Shown piece by piece: positions 48,935 to 60,930 of a stretch of DNA of 64,000 nt. The position numbers and the translations under genes are program-made. Each line of letters opens with the position of its first letter. Position 1 is the first letter of the stretch. The notes under the pieces were generated by a model. That model was not told the DNA's origin and did no database searches. It was given only the letters and a program-made list of their open reading frames with translations. Source of the stretch: Epiperipatus broadwayi. Lineage: Eukaryota > Onychophora > Udeonychophora > Euonychophora > Peripatidae. The stretch covers positions 2,331,825 to 2,395,824 of the forward strand of contig JAQFVV010000064.1 in assembly GCA_028023455.1 (NCBI GenBank), read 5' to 3'.

Positions 48935-49488
48935 ATGTAATAGTAGTAATTGCCACAGTGATATTAAAAATTTAATTATATTGTTTCCTTGGAGCAATAA
49001 AATTGATAACCCTATAGTTATTATCATGTTTATTTCAGCTAGTTGACTTGACATCAAAATAGAAATGAGGGTTTGAACCTATCCTATAAATTAGCTCATT
49101 ATAGAGGTGGTGCTCAGGTTCTGTCATAGTAACACATCTATTATAGGTAAAATATATTTACTGTGATTGGGATGGGCTCTCTCATATATTTAAGCTAATT
49201 TTATGGGAATGATGGTCAGGAAATATGTCTGGTGTTAGTGTTGAAATTAAATATATATAATGAATATCCAACCTGATTATCAGAGATCTGTTAGAATGTT
49301 CATATTAAAATTGATCAATAACACCAATTAACCAAATCGTATGATGTCGCTGTACATGGCAGTGAGTGTATAAGGGAACATATGTTTCTCATTATAATAT
49401 ATATATATAATTGAATTTTTTGAAATATTTTTACTTATTATTTTATTATTCTGCAATAATTAACAATTTTTTTTATATTATGTTTCAG

Positions 49489-49569
49489 TGATGCAGGGTT
49501 TTCAAGACAAAATTACGTTTATTGTCCAAAACCGGATGATATAGAAATAAAAGAGATAAAAACAAAGAG
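49489..49569 (+). CDS. Predicted coding exon of the widely spread gene (exon C)
   Basis: 81 nt between a good acceptor (TTTTTTATATTATGTTTCAG) and donor AGAG|GTAATC. Entered in the phase left by exon B (TG+T = Cys), it reads DAGFSRQNYVYCPKPDDIEI then KEIKTK and leaves AG, completed by the next exon to Arg. Symmetric phase 2-2. Of all the exons proposed this has the most protein-like sequence and the best splice sites. Product not recognised. Confidence 0.6.
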
Positions 49570-50955
49570 GTAATCATTTGTACCACATCTATGAAGCTAA
49601 AAAAAAAAAAAAATATGGCCTAGCTATATGACTAACTGTTACACCTTCCTCAATATATTAAACGTAATTATATTAAGATCCAGTCCATAAGATTAATTTT
49701 TATAAAAAGTTATTTTTCAGATAACTAAAATAATCAAGTAATTTAAAAACAACAAAATTATTGTGAAAACATTTTAAAAGGCTTACATTGATATTCTACA
49801 TTGTTTATATCTAAATATTTCATGAACATATTTTTAATATAATATTAAACAAAATAAATTTTATTTTTATAACTACAGCATATTTTCATTTAATGAAAAT
49901 GTTTCTAAAACGTAAAAAATAGTTATAGAAATTTATAAAATTGCATTTTCCCTTAAAAACGATAATATCAATCATTTCCACCAAAATACTCAAATTAGCA
50001 CCTACATTTTACACATTTATTTAATAGTTTAATTCCTCATAACATTTATGAACAAAGAAAACAAATTAATATATTATATCATTACTAGTGAAATGAATCA
50101 TTCAATATAAAAGTTCAGTAATCTTTTTTGCCTTAGATTGACTTAATACTGCGACAGGATATTAAAGACGTATCTTATGGATACTGAACTTACACTATGA
50201 ATTATTGTGTTAATTTTTAAGAACAGATTAACATTAAATTAGAATAATTGGATTTTTTTTTTCATTTAATAAACATGAGCATTGCTCATAATGTAAAAAG
50301 ACTTGTAGTTTCATATATGGCTAACTGTAGTTTAAGTTAAACACTTCATTAAGTAAATGAATAATATCTTTCCTATAATTTAGATGTTGCTAATTTCTTT
50401 CTATCAATTTAGCCTTAAAATCACGAAGATCAATCGCATCTGCTGGATATCCTGTTACTTACAAAAATATTATTGTTGCATTTTCCTACTAACTTCTGAA
50501 GCCTTTCCTGCAAAGATATTCTTGATAAACAAAAATTACAATACATTGCCTGTTATATACTTAAAAAAATGATCCTGTAGTATAATAGCTAGTATATCTA
50601 TTAAATCCACCTAAAATTTGAATGTTGTTGAGATTTTAAGCTTATTTGACATTTGTATTTTAGAAAACTACTCCTTAAAAATTTAAATATTCAATTACTT
50701 ATCAACATATAATTACTGTGAACCCACCATATTTATGACATTATAGCTCTCACATATAATGCTAAGCTAAGCAGTTCTAAACTTTGAATGGGTTGTTGAA
50801 CCTAAATCATATGTGACTAAAAAAACTAAAGTTCTTGGACTTGCTGTTCGTATCTGATAGTATTGTCTAAATATAAATTGCCTGCTATATAAAAAAATAA
50901 AGCAGGAGCAGCAAAAGGAGCATGTGGAGAAGTAGTTATACATTAAAATATATGT
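49570..50955. other. Intron-like DNA
   Basis: A/T-rich. An open frame at 50384-50572 and a 45-nt minus-strand exon-like segment near 50460-50520 were seen but neither has supporting context. Confidence 0.35.
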
Positions 50956-50956
50956 C

Positions 50957-51130
<174 letters not shown>

Positions 51131-51140
<10 letters not shown>

Positions 51141-51262
51141 GGTGAGAATTGAACAAGAGAATCCTCACAGTGAGCAGGAAATCTATAATTGGGCTGTAGC
51201 CGTGGATGAAGAGAGTGGCCTGATGTTTCAAGATACAGTGGAAATCAAGGAAGAAAAGTAGG
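51131..51262 (+). pseudogene. Tail of LINE ORF1
   Basis: Open frame running out of the microsatellite: VVRIEQENPHSEQEIYNWAV, ending ..QDTVEIKEEK and TAG at 51260-51262. Its position just upstream of the endonuclease start suggests the ORF1 C-terminus. Confidence 0.45.
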
Positions 51263-51299
51263 AAGACATGAGTTCATAAACTCAAAAAAAAAATTATTA

Positions 51300-52000
51300 A
51301 TGAAACTTAAAATTGCTGTTTTAAATGTCAGAGGACTTAATGCAATCAATAAAAATTTCAAAGTCAGAAATTGGATAAATCAAATCATAGCACATATAAC
51401 AGGATTATTAGAAACAAAGATATATGCAGGCTCAGCAATAAATCCAGCTACCTACCTAAGGGGCCAGGGCTTCTCTGCATGTTCCAGAGATTCATCCTCT
51501 CCATCTGCAGGAACTGCAATAGTAATTGCTCAAGATTGTCCTTTTGAAAATTTCAAAATACTTTACATTGATATAAACCTTCTAATAATAACACTGACTC
51601 AAAAAAATAATTACAATGAATATAGTGCTTGTATATATGCCAGTAGAAAAGCAAAAGATAGAATCTATAATTAATAATATAAATTCCTGCCATGAATGCA
51701 ATTCCCACTGTTCTGGTTGGGGACTGCAACTCATCTTATGAAGAATTTATACAGAAATCACTACAAAAAATAGCCATACCATTGATTAGTGGACAAGGTT
51801 TTCTGCCAGAAGGGGCTGTCTCCTTTAATAATGGTCAGTTTGCAACATTAATAGATCTTGTCTTTTACTTAGCATTGCTGCATCACCTCATGGAAGTAAA
51901 ATTGGTCCCGACCACATTTTCTGATCATTGTGCCCAGTTAATTACAATCAATCTAGAAAAACTGCAAGTAGTTAATCACAACCTAACAAAAACAATATAA
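51300..52000 (+). pseudogene. LINE APE-type endonuclease
   Basis: From ATG at 51300: KIAVLNVRGLNAINK, GLLETKIYAGSAI (catalytic Glu), then after a frameshift near 51675-51691 VLVGDCNSSYEEF (GDxN) and TTFSDHCAQLI (the SDH motif). It nicks target DNA during target-primed reverse transcription. All core motifs survive, but a frameshift and the stop at 51998 break the frame. Confidence 0.85.
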
Positions 52001-52018
52001 GTATTTATACCAACAAAA

Positions 52019-52669
52019 GTGACAGAATTTCTTTTCTCAGAGATATATTTTCTGTTGCAGAAGGTTAAAGGGATGAGCCTCGATCCTATACAGCAATACC
52101 TGACTTTTATACTTATCTTGCCTTTCAATGTTGATCATGTAACAAGAAATCAACCACCATCATTAAGGCTTCTGCAATATGCCAATCAGCTACATCAGAG
52201 ACTAATGATGATGACTCCAACACACAACACCCAAATGCACATAAGAAAGCTGACTGATGCTTATAACAAGGCCTGTGAATCACTGAAAGAATATCTGAAG
52301 ATAAAGAAAAGTAAGCTTTGCATGGCACAACAGCACACATGGGCCCACAAGTTATTCAAGTGGGCTTTGGGTTATGTACCAGACCTAAAAGTGCCAATGG
52401 CCATACAGACTGAGGATGGTATGTTCACTGGCCATAACATGATTATGCCATTGTTCAAATATTTTCAAGATAAGTTAAGTATGGAGCCTCACTTTCTTTT
52501 GCAGCCAAAAATGTTTGGAGAGATTGAGGGTAAATTACCAGTTAGTGAAAATGATATAATAGAGAAAATGAGAACTATCCGCAATGCTTGTCACCCAGGT
52601 GGCCATGGGATACCACTGTTCATTTTCAAGCATTTAAGTTTTTTACAGCTAAATACCTCAAGGATTTAG
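52019..52669 (+). pseudogene. LINE ORF2 linker between endonuclease and RT
   Basis: Same frame as the preceding and following segments. It includes QQYLTFILILPFNVDHVTRN, HTWAHKLFKWALGYV and KMRTIRNACHPGGHGIPLF (the KNxxxPGxDGIP-like RT entry motif). Ends at an in-frame TAG. Confidence 0.8.
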
Positions 52670-52717
52670 CAAAACCATCTTGCTCAAGAAATTAAACTAA
52701 CCACAGGGATATATCCC

Positions 52718-53365
52718 ATGGCAATAGTGCCATATAATAAGAAAAAGAAAGGCATATCAATGTCAAATGAGCTTAGACCAATATCTATGGGGCCACTTCC
52801 TATTAAAATATTGGAAAAAATTATAAAAGATAAGATAGAGCCCTATATTTTACCAACCATCAGTGAATCACAATTTGCAAAGAAGACATCATCAACAGTG
52901 CAAGCAGCATTGTTATTCAAGACCATGATGATAGCCACTAGGGTGATGAAGAAATACAGCACAGTAGTGGTGCAGGTAGATATTGCTTCAGCTTTTGATT
53001 CAGTGAGAATTCCTGTGTTACTGGATATGCTCAAGCAGACTAAAATACCCAAAGGTCTGCTATATTTGACTGCAAACTTGATACTGAGCAGAGAACTGTA
53101 TGTTACTATGAATGGCCAAAATTCACCCTCATTCGTCCCAACGCAATCACTATCCCAAGGGTCTCCTCTGAGTGCATTAATGTTTATTTATTATATCAAT
53201 CCTCTTATTGAAAAAATCAATAGCACATTCATTGGAGTTCAAATACCTGGTACAACACAGAAGATTGCATGTCTCACATACATGGACAATATCACAGTCT
53301 TCTTGACATCAAAGAAGCAAATACCACAGCTTCAGGCAGTGGTTGAACAATTCTCAAAACAATAA
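52718..53365 (+). pseudogene. LINE reverse transcriptase domain
   Basis: NELRPISMGPLPIKILEKII, VVQVDIASAFDSVRIPVLL (catalytic Asp), QSLSQGSPLSALMFIYYINP and CLTYMDNITVFLTSKKQ. The catalytic box reads YMDN instead of the usual DD, so this copy is inactive even apart from its stops. Confidence 0.9.
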
Positions 53366-54530
53366 GGAATGAGCATAAACCCAGAAAAGTCTGTGACCTA
53401 GACACTACTCACTGGAAAGCCATGTGGGCCAATGTATTGAGCAAAACCTTCTTTATTCCTAGGCTTTCCTTTTTTTTCTAGGAGCCACTGGAATGAGATG
53501 TCATATCCAAGCCAAGCTCAAAGAGGAAGTCAAAAGCATAGCTGAATCATCTCAAAGGCATATTTGTCCATATATGCAAAGGTGCAACTGATTAACAAGC
53601 TTATAATAACCAAGATAACATATTACATGCCTGTAGTTGAATTTTCAAAAAAAATTATGGCATGCATTAATTCCATATGTTGCAAGCTCATCTGGGGAAA
53701 AAGACAGTGGCAATTTCAATCGCAAAACTGAATCGCCTTCTTATAGCAAATGGACTGGGATTGCATAGCTTACAAACATTTCAAACATTCAAAACACGGA
53801 ATGCTATAATTGCTATACTTATTTCCTAAATTAAGATACTTAGAGTAGATAACACTTACAGATAGGCCTCCTCCACAAAGATTGTTTTTTGGCAATCACC
53901 ATCTACCAATGAAGGAGAGAAAGAACAATTCCAGATTAATTGCCAAAAGTATAAATATTGGGAAATATATAAATTTATACATCAAAATAATTATAATGAG
54001 GAGATCCCATCAATACTAGAAATAGGAAACAAATATCCGATCAAGCAATACAAAAAAATGGCAACTAGAACCTAAGTTTCTAGATTTTATAATCAAGCTG
54101 AATTTGAATGCTTTACCTACTAAATATTTTTTACATCACAGAAGAATGTACAGGTCAGTTGATCCATTCTGTGGCCTTTGCCATATGGCTGAGGAGACTT
54201 TACAGCATATAATTTTCAACCGCAAGGCCTTGGAGCAGACTAGATGCATTCTGCAGGGCAAATACAGAAAAAAATACTACAATGATGCAAATTATGTCAA
54301 CTTACAAAGGTAGGTCTGTACCAGCCATAAGGGCCTCAACATTTGTCTTATATGCACTTTGGTGCACTAGGTGGGTGTTCATATTGGGTAATAACCCCAG
54401 AAGGCATCCAGCCACATTTGAGAATAAGTTGAATAAAATTCAAGTTAGAGACAAGCAGATCACCAGCCCAAATATTTATGCAGCTACTTGGTCCCTGCTC
54501 AGACAAACAGCAAAGTTATAAAGCATGGTC
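53366..54530 (+). pseudogene. LINE ORF2 C-terminal part
   Basis: Degraded up to 54100, then NALPTKYFLHHRRMYRSVD and PFCGLCHMAEETLQHIIF (CX2C..H motif; the last ligand appears lost), and after a frameshift LYALWCTRWVFILGNNPRRH. Ends at a stop near 54519. Confidence 0.8.
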
Positions 54531-54746
54531 CAGATTATGCTTCTATTGGACAATAATGTGATTAATTAACATTTCTAAAGTGGATAGAATAATGTAAAAT
54601 TACCCGTATAGATATGTACCTTTAAAAAAATGAATATTGTAGCACTTGAAATTGAACTGACAATAATAAGATTCAACATGTATTTTGCTATGGCATTGTA
54701 ATACTGTGTAACTAAAAGGATCAATAAAGTTTACTATTGTTGAACC

Positions 54747-54791
54747 TTAATAATAATAATAATGCTGCTGCTGCTGCTGCTGATGATGATG

Positions 54792-54873
<82 letters not shown>

Positions 54874-54893
54874 CAACAACAACAACAACAACA
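54747..54893. repeat. (AAT)n/(CTG)n/(CAA)n microsatellite at LINE 3' end
   Basis: Triplet arrays following the LINE 3' UTR. Poly-Asn and poly-Ile ORFs are artefacts. Confidence 0.9.
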
Positions 54894-54942
54894 GTCACTC
54901 AAAAGATATGGCTATTCCAACTTAAAAAAAAACAGGAAAGAA

Positions 54943-55065
54943 AAAAAAAGCTACTCTAAAAATGAGTTCTGTGATGATTATATAAACCAAAAAAAAAGAC
55001 AAGAGAAGTGGTAAGATAAAAAAAAGCTACTCTAAAAATGAGTTTTGCAGTGACTCCACAAAAGA
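54943..55065. repeat. Short tandem duplication
   Basis: AAAAAAGCTACTCTAAAAATGAGTT occurs at ~54943 and ~55020, spacing ~76 bases, with slight divergence between the copies. Confidence 0.8.
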
Positions 55066-55449
55066 ATCAATCTGCAAAACACAAACAAGTCCACATATGG
55101 AAAATGCTGGTCCAATTTGCTGCTTATTATTTTACTATACTCTTTTAATTTCCTCAACAGAAAAATTTTCTTTTTGAAATATTCCAACATATCTAATTGT
55201 AACTTTTCAATGTATTTTATTCACTGCCATATCTTTGTTAATAGAAACAAGCATTTTTTACAAAGACTTTGAGAAAACCCTTATAATGTAGATGGGGTTT
55301 ATCTCTTCTACAAAATCCATGTTAAAGTGCAACATAAAATCATTTTACAAAATCTTCCACTGTTTATTCATTTTATGCATCCAAAATTAATTCAATGAAG
55401 AAGTGATTTTACAATAGTGGGTAGCACATCCTGCAAGTTGAAAAACAAA

Positions 55450-56330
55450 TTGATTGGATTTATGAACTTACTAAATTTTATGAAACATGCATAAATAAAA
55501 CTTTTCTATTGCCTTTATGTTGCATTGATAGGTGTCTAAATTTCACATCCATACAATAAACTGGTAAAATGACAGCTTTATATAGAGTCAACGTAGTTGC
55601 AATAGTTATTTCCCTATAATGAAATATATCTTTTAACTTGTTAAGAGTAGCAGCACATCACAGACTATGCTGGATCTCAGCATCTAAGTCTACTCATCTT
55701 TTTATAAAAATACTAAGATGTATAAACTGATTTAATTTCTCAAGTTGATAACAATCCAATCTGAAAGTTTCTGAGGATTTTTCTTCTGCTGCTGGCTAAT
55801 AAAAAACTGAGTTTGTTGAACATTAGGTTGCATGGAAACCATGGAGAATATTTTGTAAATCATCTTTTGAACAGGCAAAAGCAGCACAGTCATCAGCATA
55901 TTGTAAATCCAGAATTCAAGAAGATGAAGTTGTTGTTTTTTTTGCTTTCAAATAATCTGAATTAAAAAACTTCCACCACCAAACCTATATCATATTTTAA
56001 TTCCTGCCTGATTAAGCTGTCCATAAAATAATGATGGAACTAGTAAATAATAATTGTTTAACAGCAGTTTTCATTTCAAATGTTCTCAGATTTTCCACCT
56101 GTAGTAAGAACTCTTCTCATTCATTATGTAAAAAGCAATATACTGCTAATAAATTTTGGTGGACAACCAATTAATTTTTAACAATGCCATAGATCAGTCC
56201 TATTAACTAAATCAAATGCCTTGCACAAATCAATAAAATCAATACATATGGTTGTTTATTAACAATACTAAAACAACTAAAAATTAATTCTATCTTATGA
56301 ATTTAGTTATAAGTCAATTTTAATGAGATT
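55450..56330 (-). pseudogene. LINE reverse transcriptase relic
   Basis: Minus strand: a VDLCKAFDLVN-like motif (near 56200), then LQYADDCAAFACSKDDLQNI with the catalytic YADD intact (55889-55900). Next come SETFRLDCYQLEKLNQFIHL, VDLDAEIQHSL, and ATTLTLYKAVILPVYCMDVK (family KxxxYRAVVLPTLLYGCE). This is a LINE RT of a different type from copies A and B, 3' part only and broken by stops. Confidence 0.8.
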
Positions 56331-56612
56331 GTATTGACTTCTACACTAACTTAAAATTTGTTCAGTTAAGCATCAGTGTTGAATCTGGTTTACATATACA
56401 TTTTTATATGACCAAATAAATTTACTTTAAATCTGCAAGCAAATTTCTTTGCTACTAAAAGATGTAAAATTAATACAGTGGAGGCTTTATGTCAAGTTTA
56501 TCAAAAGCAATAGTTGGAAAAAATTTTGATAATGATGTGACAAGATCAAAAACAAAAAGAAAATTAAATTTGCTGATATTAAATATTGTACTGAAATTGT
56601 ATGGTTTTAAAT
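56331..56612. other. No recognisable feature
   Basis: A/T-rich filler between the LINE relic and the foldback element. Confidence 0.35.
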
Positions 56613-56613
56613 A

Positions 56614-58640
56614 TTGTAACGGTACAGTCCTTTTCATCTAACTATAGTTGGATTTAGGGTCTTCATATAGGATGCCATAGATGAAACGATGTAATTATAA
56701 GCTAAAATTGAATCTGCATTAAACAAGATAATTTAAACTCAAATTATTCAACACCGATACAAAATCAGATTAATTCAACCAATCTACACCTATGTTTATA
56801 ATCCCGTTATGCACAGATTTCAAACTCAGGGCAGATGTTGGATTTAACTCACTTTAGCCATTACCATCATTATCCCGTAGTAATAATTAATTTAATAATA
56901 AAAAGAAAAATAAAGAAAATAATTTATTTAAGATACTAATATATTAAATTGATATGATTATGTGCACTCATAAATATTTGTTTGGTAAAATAACTAAATA
57001 GAGTAAACAAATAAAAAAACCTGCTTAAATTTTAAATCAAATTTAAGAAATTTATTAACAAGTAACAATATCATTATTACATAAAAAACATAGCGCTAAA
57101 TAAAATAATGTCTCAATAATAACAATAATAAATAAATAAAAATTATAACGTGTTTACATATATTCCTATTATTTATAATATTAAGTTAACTATAACCTTT
57201 CCTTATTTCCATAAGAGCAATATATTTCATAACATGAACACTTTTCAATAATTTTATTATAAAATAATAACTATAAGTTTAAAATTTAAAAAAAAAAATT
57301 GTAATATAACTTACTAACTAAATATAAATTCAAAATTATGTGTATCAAAAAATAATACACATTATAAAATCCTTGCAAAGTAATATTGTTATTATTATAT
57401 TGTTATTTGTTAAATTTGATTTTAAATTTAAGCAGGTTTCTTTTTTTTTTTTAAAGAAATTTTATTATGTTGCTATATTGAATGCTACAAATACAAAAAT
57501 GACATCAATTGCATAACTGTTTGAAGCAGAGTAAATTCAATCTTCTCTCATGTACTCTTGTGATATAGCTTGGAGCAATTAGTCGGTCCCTCTTCATGAT
57601 TTTCTCCATGACGTTCTTAAATTCAATTGTTACTTTACATCTGACACATCACAGGATATTATTCATGAAAATCGCCAGTTTTATGTCATAAATAGACCCT
57701 AACCTATATAGTCTTTAATTGATTTATAGTTTCCATTGTATTGCTGCACCATTCATGAGTTATCAATCTGTAATTGGACATACTGAGACATCTAAGAAGA
57801 ATGTGGTCAATTGATTCCTCCTCTCTCTCACATATCCAGCACACAGGATTGATCTTCTTGAAATTTCTCTTGTATGCCAAAAATCAGTTTGTAGGGAGGG
57901 AGTCCAGGTTGATTTTTATTAGGAAATCTTGAAATTTTACCTCAATGAACCAGAATTTTGATCTTGAAATCAGTTGCTGATTGATAATCCCGAGAGACCC
58001 TTTGTTTGTGTTATTTTCTCCATGTATTATTTTATGTGCATTTCAATATTTAATTTTTGATATAATTGGATTTTCATTGAGGTCAAGTATTATCAAATAA
58101 TGAATTCCACTATCTATTATTAGCAGGCAGCAGTCTATCCATTGGTATGACAACTTCTTGATATGAAATAGTTGAGTATTTATTTTGAAGCCAGAACAGT
58201 AGGTTATAGATTCTCTAGAATATCATGGTTTTGATACTATGGAGTGAAAAGTCATGTGTTTGATTTATTTAGTTATTTTACCAAACAAATATTTATGAGT
58301 ATATATCATATCAATTTAATATATTAGTATCTTAAATAAATTATTTTCTTTATTTTTATTTTTGAATAAATTATTACTATGGGATATTGATGGTAATGCC
58401 TGAAGAAAGTTAAATGCAACATCTGCTCTGAGTTCAAATTCTGTGCATAATGTGATTATTAACAGTGGTGTAGATTGGATGAATTAATCTGACTTTACAT
58501 TGGTATTGAATAATTTGATTTTAAATTATATTGTTTAATGTGGATTCAATTTTAGATTATAATTACATTGTTTCATTCATGGCATCCTATATGAAGATCC
58601 TAGGTTTGACTATAGTTAGATGTGACTATCTTGATTCCTG
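56614..58640. mobile_element. Foldback element with ~385-bp inverted arms
   Basis: Left arm 56614-57002 and right arm 58266-58640 are reverse complements at roughly 85% by eye (TCTTCATATAGGATGCCAT, AAATATTTGTTTGGTAAAAT blocks). A smaller inverted pair lies inside (about 57016-57055 and 57410-57450, CCTGCTTAAATTTTAAATCA). The enclosed DNA carries a LINE fragment, not a transposase. A relative of the arm lies alone at 21124-21390. Confidence 0.75.
57460..58240 (-). pseudogene. LINE C-terminal fragment inside foldback element
   Basis: Minus strand shows NPVCWICEREEESIDHILLR followed by C: the CX2CX8HX4C motif found after the RT of many LINEs. WFLAYKRNFKK precedes it and THEWCSNTMETINQL follows. 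Other parts are decayed. There is no RT core. Confidence 0.65.
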
Positions 58641-59169
58641 AAAAGAAACCCTAGATCAATTTTACAAAAAACAATAACTAACCACATAATTAAAGATAAA
58701 CCTCAAATTACCCTCCCTTATATTCCCAAATTATCACAACAGTTTATAAAGACTTTAGCTGGTGAATTTAAGGTTGGCTTCCACACTCCTCCTAATACTA
58801 AAAGACTGATTAATAATTTGAAGGGTAGAATGGATCCATCTCAGACACCCCAGGTCGTATACAGTATTTTATGCTATCAGGCTGGATGCAGTGCCATATA
58901 CTATGGGGAAACCAAGGTCACTCACTGTTCATAATAGAGCTGCTCAACACAGTTATATGTATAGAACAGCAAAAAAGAATAATGATAATTTCTCAATATT
59001 TTTCAAACATGAGAAGCAGGCTGGCCATGTGTTTGAACCCTGCAACCCCAATATAGTATGCTCCAAAGCCAATGATTGCAAAAGAAAAATCAGGGAGGTG
59101 TATTTCATTGTCAGTGCCATCAATAGACGTGACACGTGTTTTTCTATTTTAAAAAAATGGACAAATTAA
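58641..59169 (+). pseudogene. Penelope-like element, C-terminal GIY-YIG relic
   Basis: Reads ITLPYIPKLSQQFIKTLAGE, GFHTPPNTKRLINNLKGRMD, then VVYSILCYQAGCSAIYYGET. The first two are the Penelope RT tail and the last is the CxxC..Y.GET part of the GIY-YIG endonuclease. A frameshift follows, then HSYMYRTAKKNNDNFSIFFK and KANDCKRKIREVYFIVSAIN up to a stop after KKWTN. The full RT core is absent, so this is a 5'-truncated relic. Confidence 0.85.
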
Positions 59170-59997
59170 TTTGCATTCGCATTTGCATATTTTATTATTT
59201 TGTAACATTACTGCAATGCTTATAACTTATTCTGGCCATGAATATGAGGGAAAAAACCTTGAAAGTACTAGGCCTAAATTAATTTGATTTAATTATTTTT
59301 GGTTACTTTTTGCAGTTACTTCTTCAGTTGGTAAATCACTTTTATATGCTATTATATTATCAAATATATTTTTATAAACTTTTTCAGTTTAAATAAAATA
59401 AAAGAACAAGTAAACAACTTTGTATTGACAGATAAAACATATTATTGAATAATAGCAATAATGAGTATGACAAAGAAAATAATTATATAAAAATCTTTGG
59501 CAGACCAAAATGCATTTTCAATAAAAGTTAGAAGACAAATAAAAATAAACACTTTTGATATTTGCATTTTACTTCACACAGAATCCATAATACTAAGATG
59601 TAGAATGGCAGGGCAACTATGTGATCCTAAACACTGAATGTGTCATTAAATCAATGTCAGATATGAATAGAAAAATTGAAAACTTGGACTAGCTACACAT
59701 ACCTGCAGGAGAATATTCTATGCTTATGCTTTTTCCTAACAATAACTTGTTGTATTAAAAACAGGATTCTTGAAGTTAATTAATCAAAGTCATAGGCTAT
59801 CAATTATTTGTGCTAAAATTTATTTTATCCATATTAAAAATATAAAGCAAACAAATTAATATTTAATACTAAAAAGCACCAAATAATACATATATATCAT
59901 CAAAAACTAGTCAACACTTAGACAATCCCAATATCAATAACAATCAACAATTTCCTAAAGATTGCAATTTGACCACAGAGATTAAAATTATTGTTAC

Positions 59998-60000
<3 letters not shown>
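59170..60000. other. No recognisable feature
   Basis: A/T-rich sequence. The end abuts a (TA)n run. Confidence 0.4.
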
Positions 60001-60037
<37 letters not shown>

Positions 60038-60115
60038 GTAAAAGAATACAAACATCAAACTTAATTATATATATATAATAAATTAAGTTTGATGTTTGTA
60101 TTCTTTTCAAAATAT
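60001..60115. repeat. (TA)n and small inverted repeat
   Basis: AAAAGAATACAAACATCAAA (60041 on) is mirrored by TTTGATGTTTGTATTCTTTT (60089-60108) around a short TA-rich loop. Confidence 0.8.
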
Positions 60116-60152
60116 ATGTAATATTCAAATACTCATATAAATTTAACATTTT

Positions 60153-60893
60153 ATTAGAAGTACTTTCGACTATATTGCTTGTAGTCTTTGTCAACTATAT
60201 AACATTAAATAATTAAAATGAGACATTATTTCATAACTTCACTTCCATAATTCAATTCAGTTCTCCCACAATTCTGTTATTTTAATGTTTGATGTTCATT
60301 AACATTTGACGATTTCTTGAAATTAATATAGCCTCTTTTATTTTATATTTATTGTGGCTATATATATATATGTAATAATATTATATATATCGATATTGTG
60401 GCTATATATATATATGTAATAATATTATTATTCGATGTCTGTATTTTTAAAGCAATGTATGTAATTATATAACTGAATATTTGTAAATACAGTAACGAAA
60501 TAATTAAAAATTTTATCCACTTAGGAGTGCTTTTGATTATCCCAGTAATCTGTGTCAACTAAAGCTTTATAGTTTTGATTTCAATTTTAACAAAGTAAAA
60601 ATATTGCAAATTGAAAAAAATAACAATAAAAGAAAAATAAAGGAGGCTATGATAATATACAAATATAAACATGACTTAATTAACAGGCAAGCAGCAAACA
60701 TTAAGATCACAGAATTGAGGGAAAGTTAGCATTTCAAAACTTTAGTTGACAAAGATTACTGGGATAATAGAAAGCACTCCTAAGTGGATAAAATTTTTAA
60801 TTATTTAGTTTAGTTACTGTATTTACAAATATTCAGTTATATATATATATATATATATATATAACTGAATATTTGTAAATACAGTAACTAAAC

Positions 60894-60929
<36 letters not shown>

Positions 60930-60930
60930 A
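60153..60930. mobile_element. Inverted-repeat element with (TA)n ends
   Basis: Left copy (~60466-60571) and right copy (~60738-60845) are reverse complements: AACTGAATATTTGTAAATAC, ACTTAGGAGTGCTTTTGATT and GTGTCAACTAAAG against their mirrors. A more diverged third copy lies at 60153-60196. The right arm is followed by another mirror of its own end around (TA)n (60842-60897). Each copy has a TTGACA..GATTA..TAAT.GAAAG pattern. ORFs here are palindrome artefacts. Confidence 0.7.

Noticed and set aside
50384-50572. 62-codon ORF and a possible exon with acceptor CAATTTAG
   Set aside because: Two frames are open over part of it and neither fits the phase of exon C. No similarity is recognised.
54737-54959. 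Poly-Asn/poly-Ile ORFs, and the similar poly-Leu/Ser ORF at 50767-51231
   Set aside because: Products of (AAT)n/(ATG)n arrays at LINE ends.
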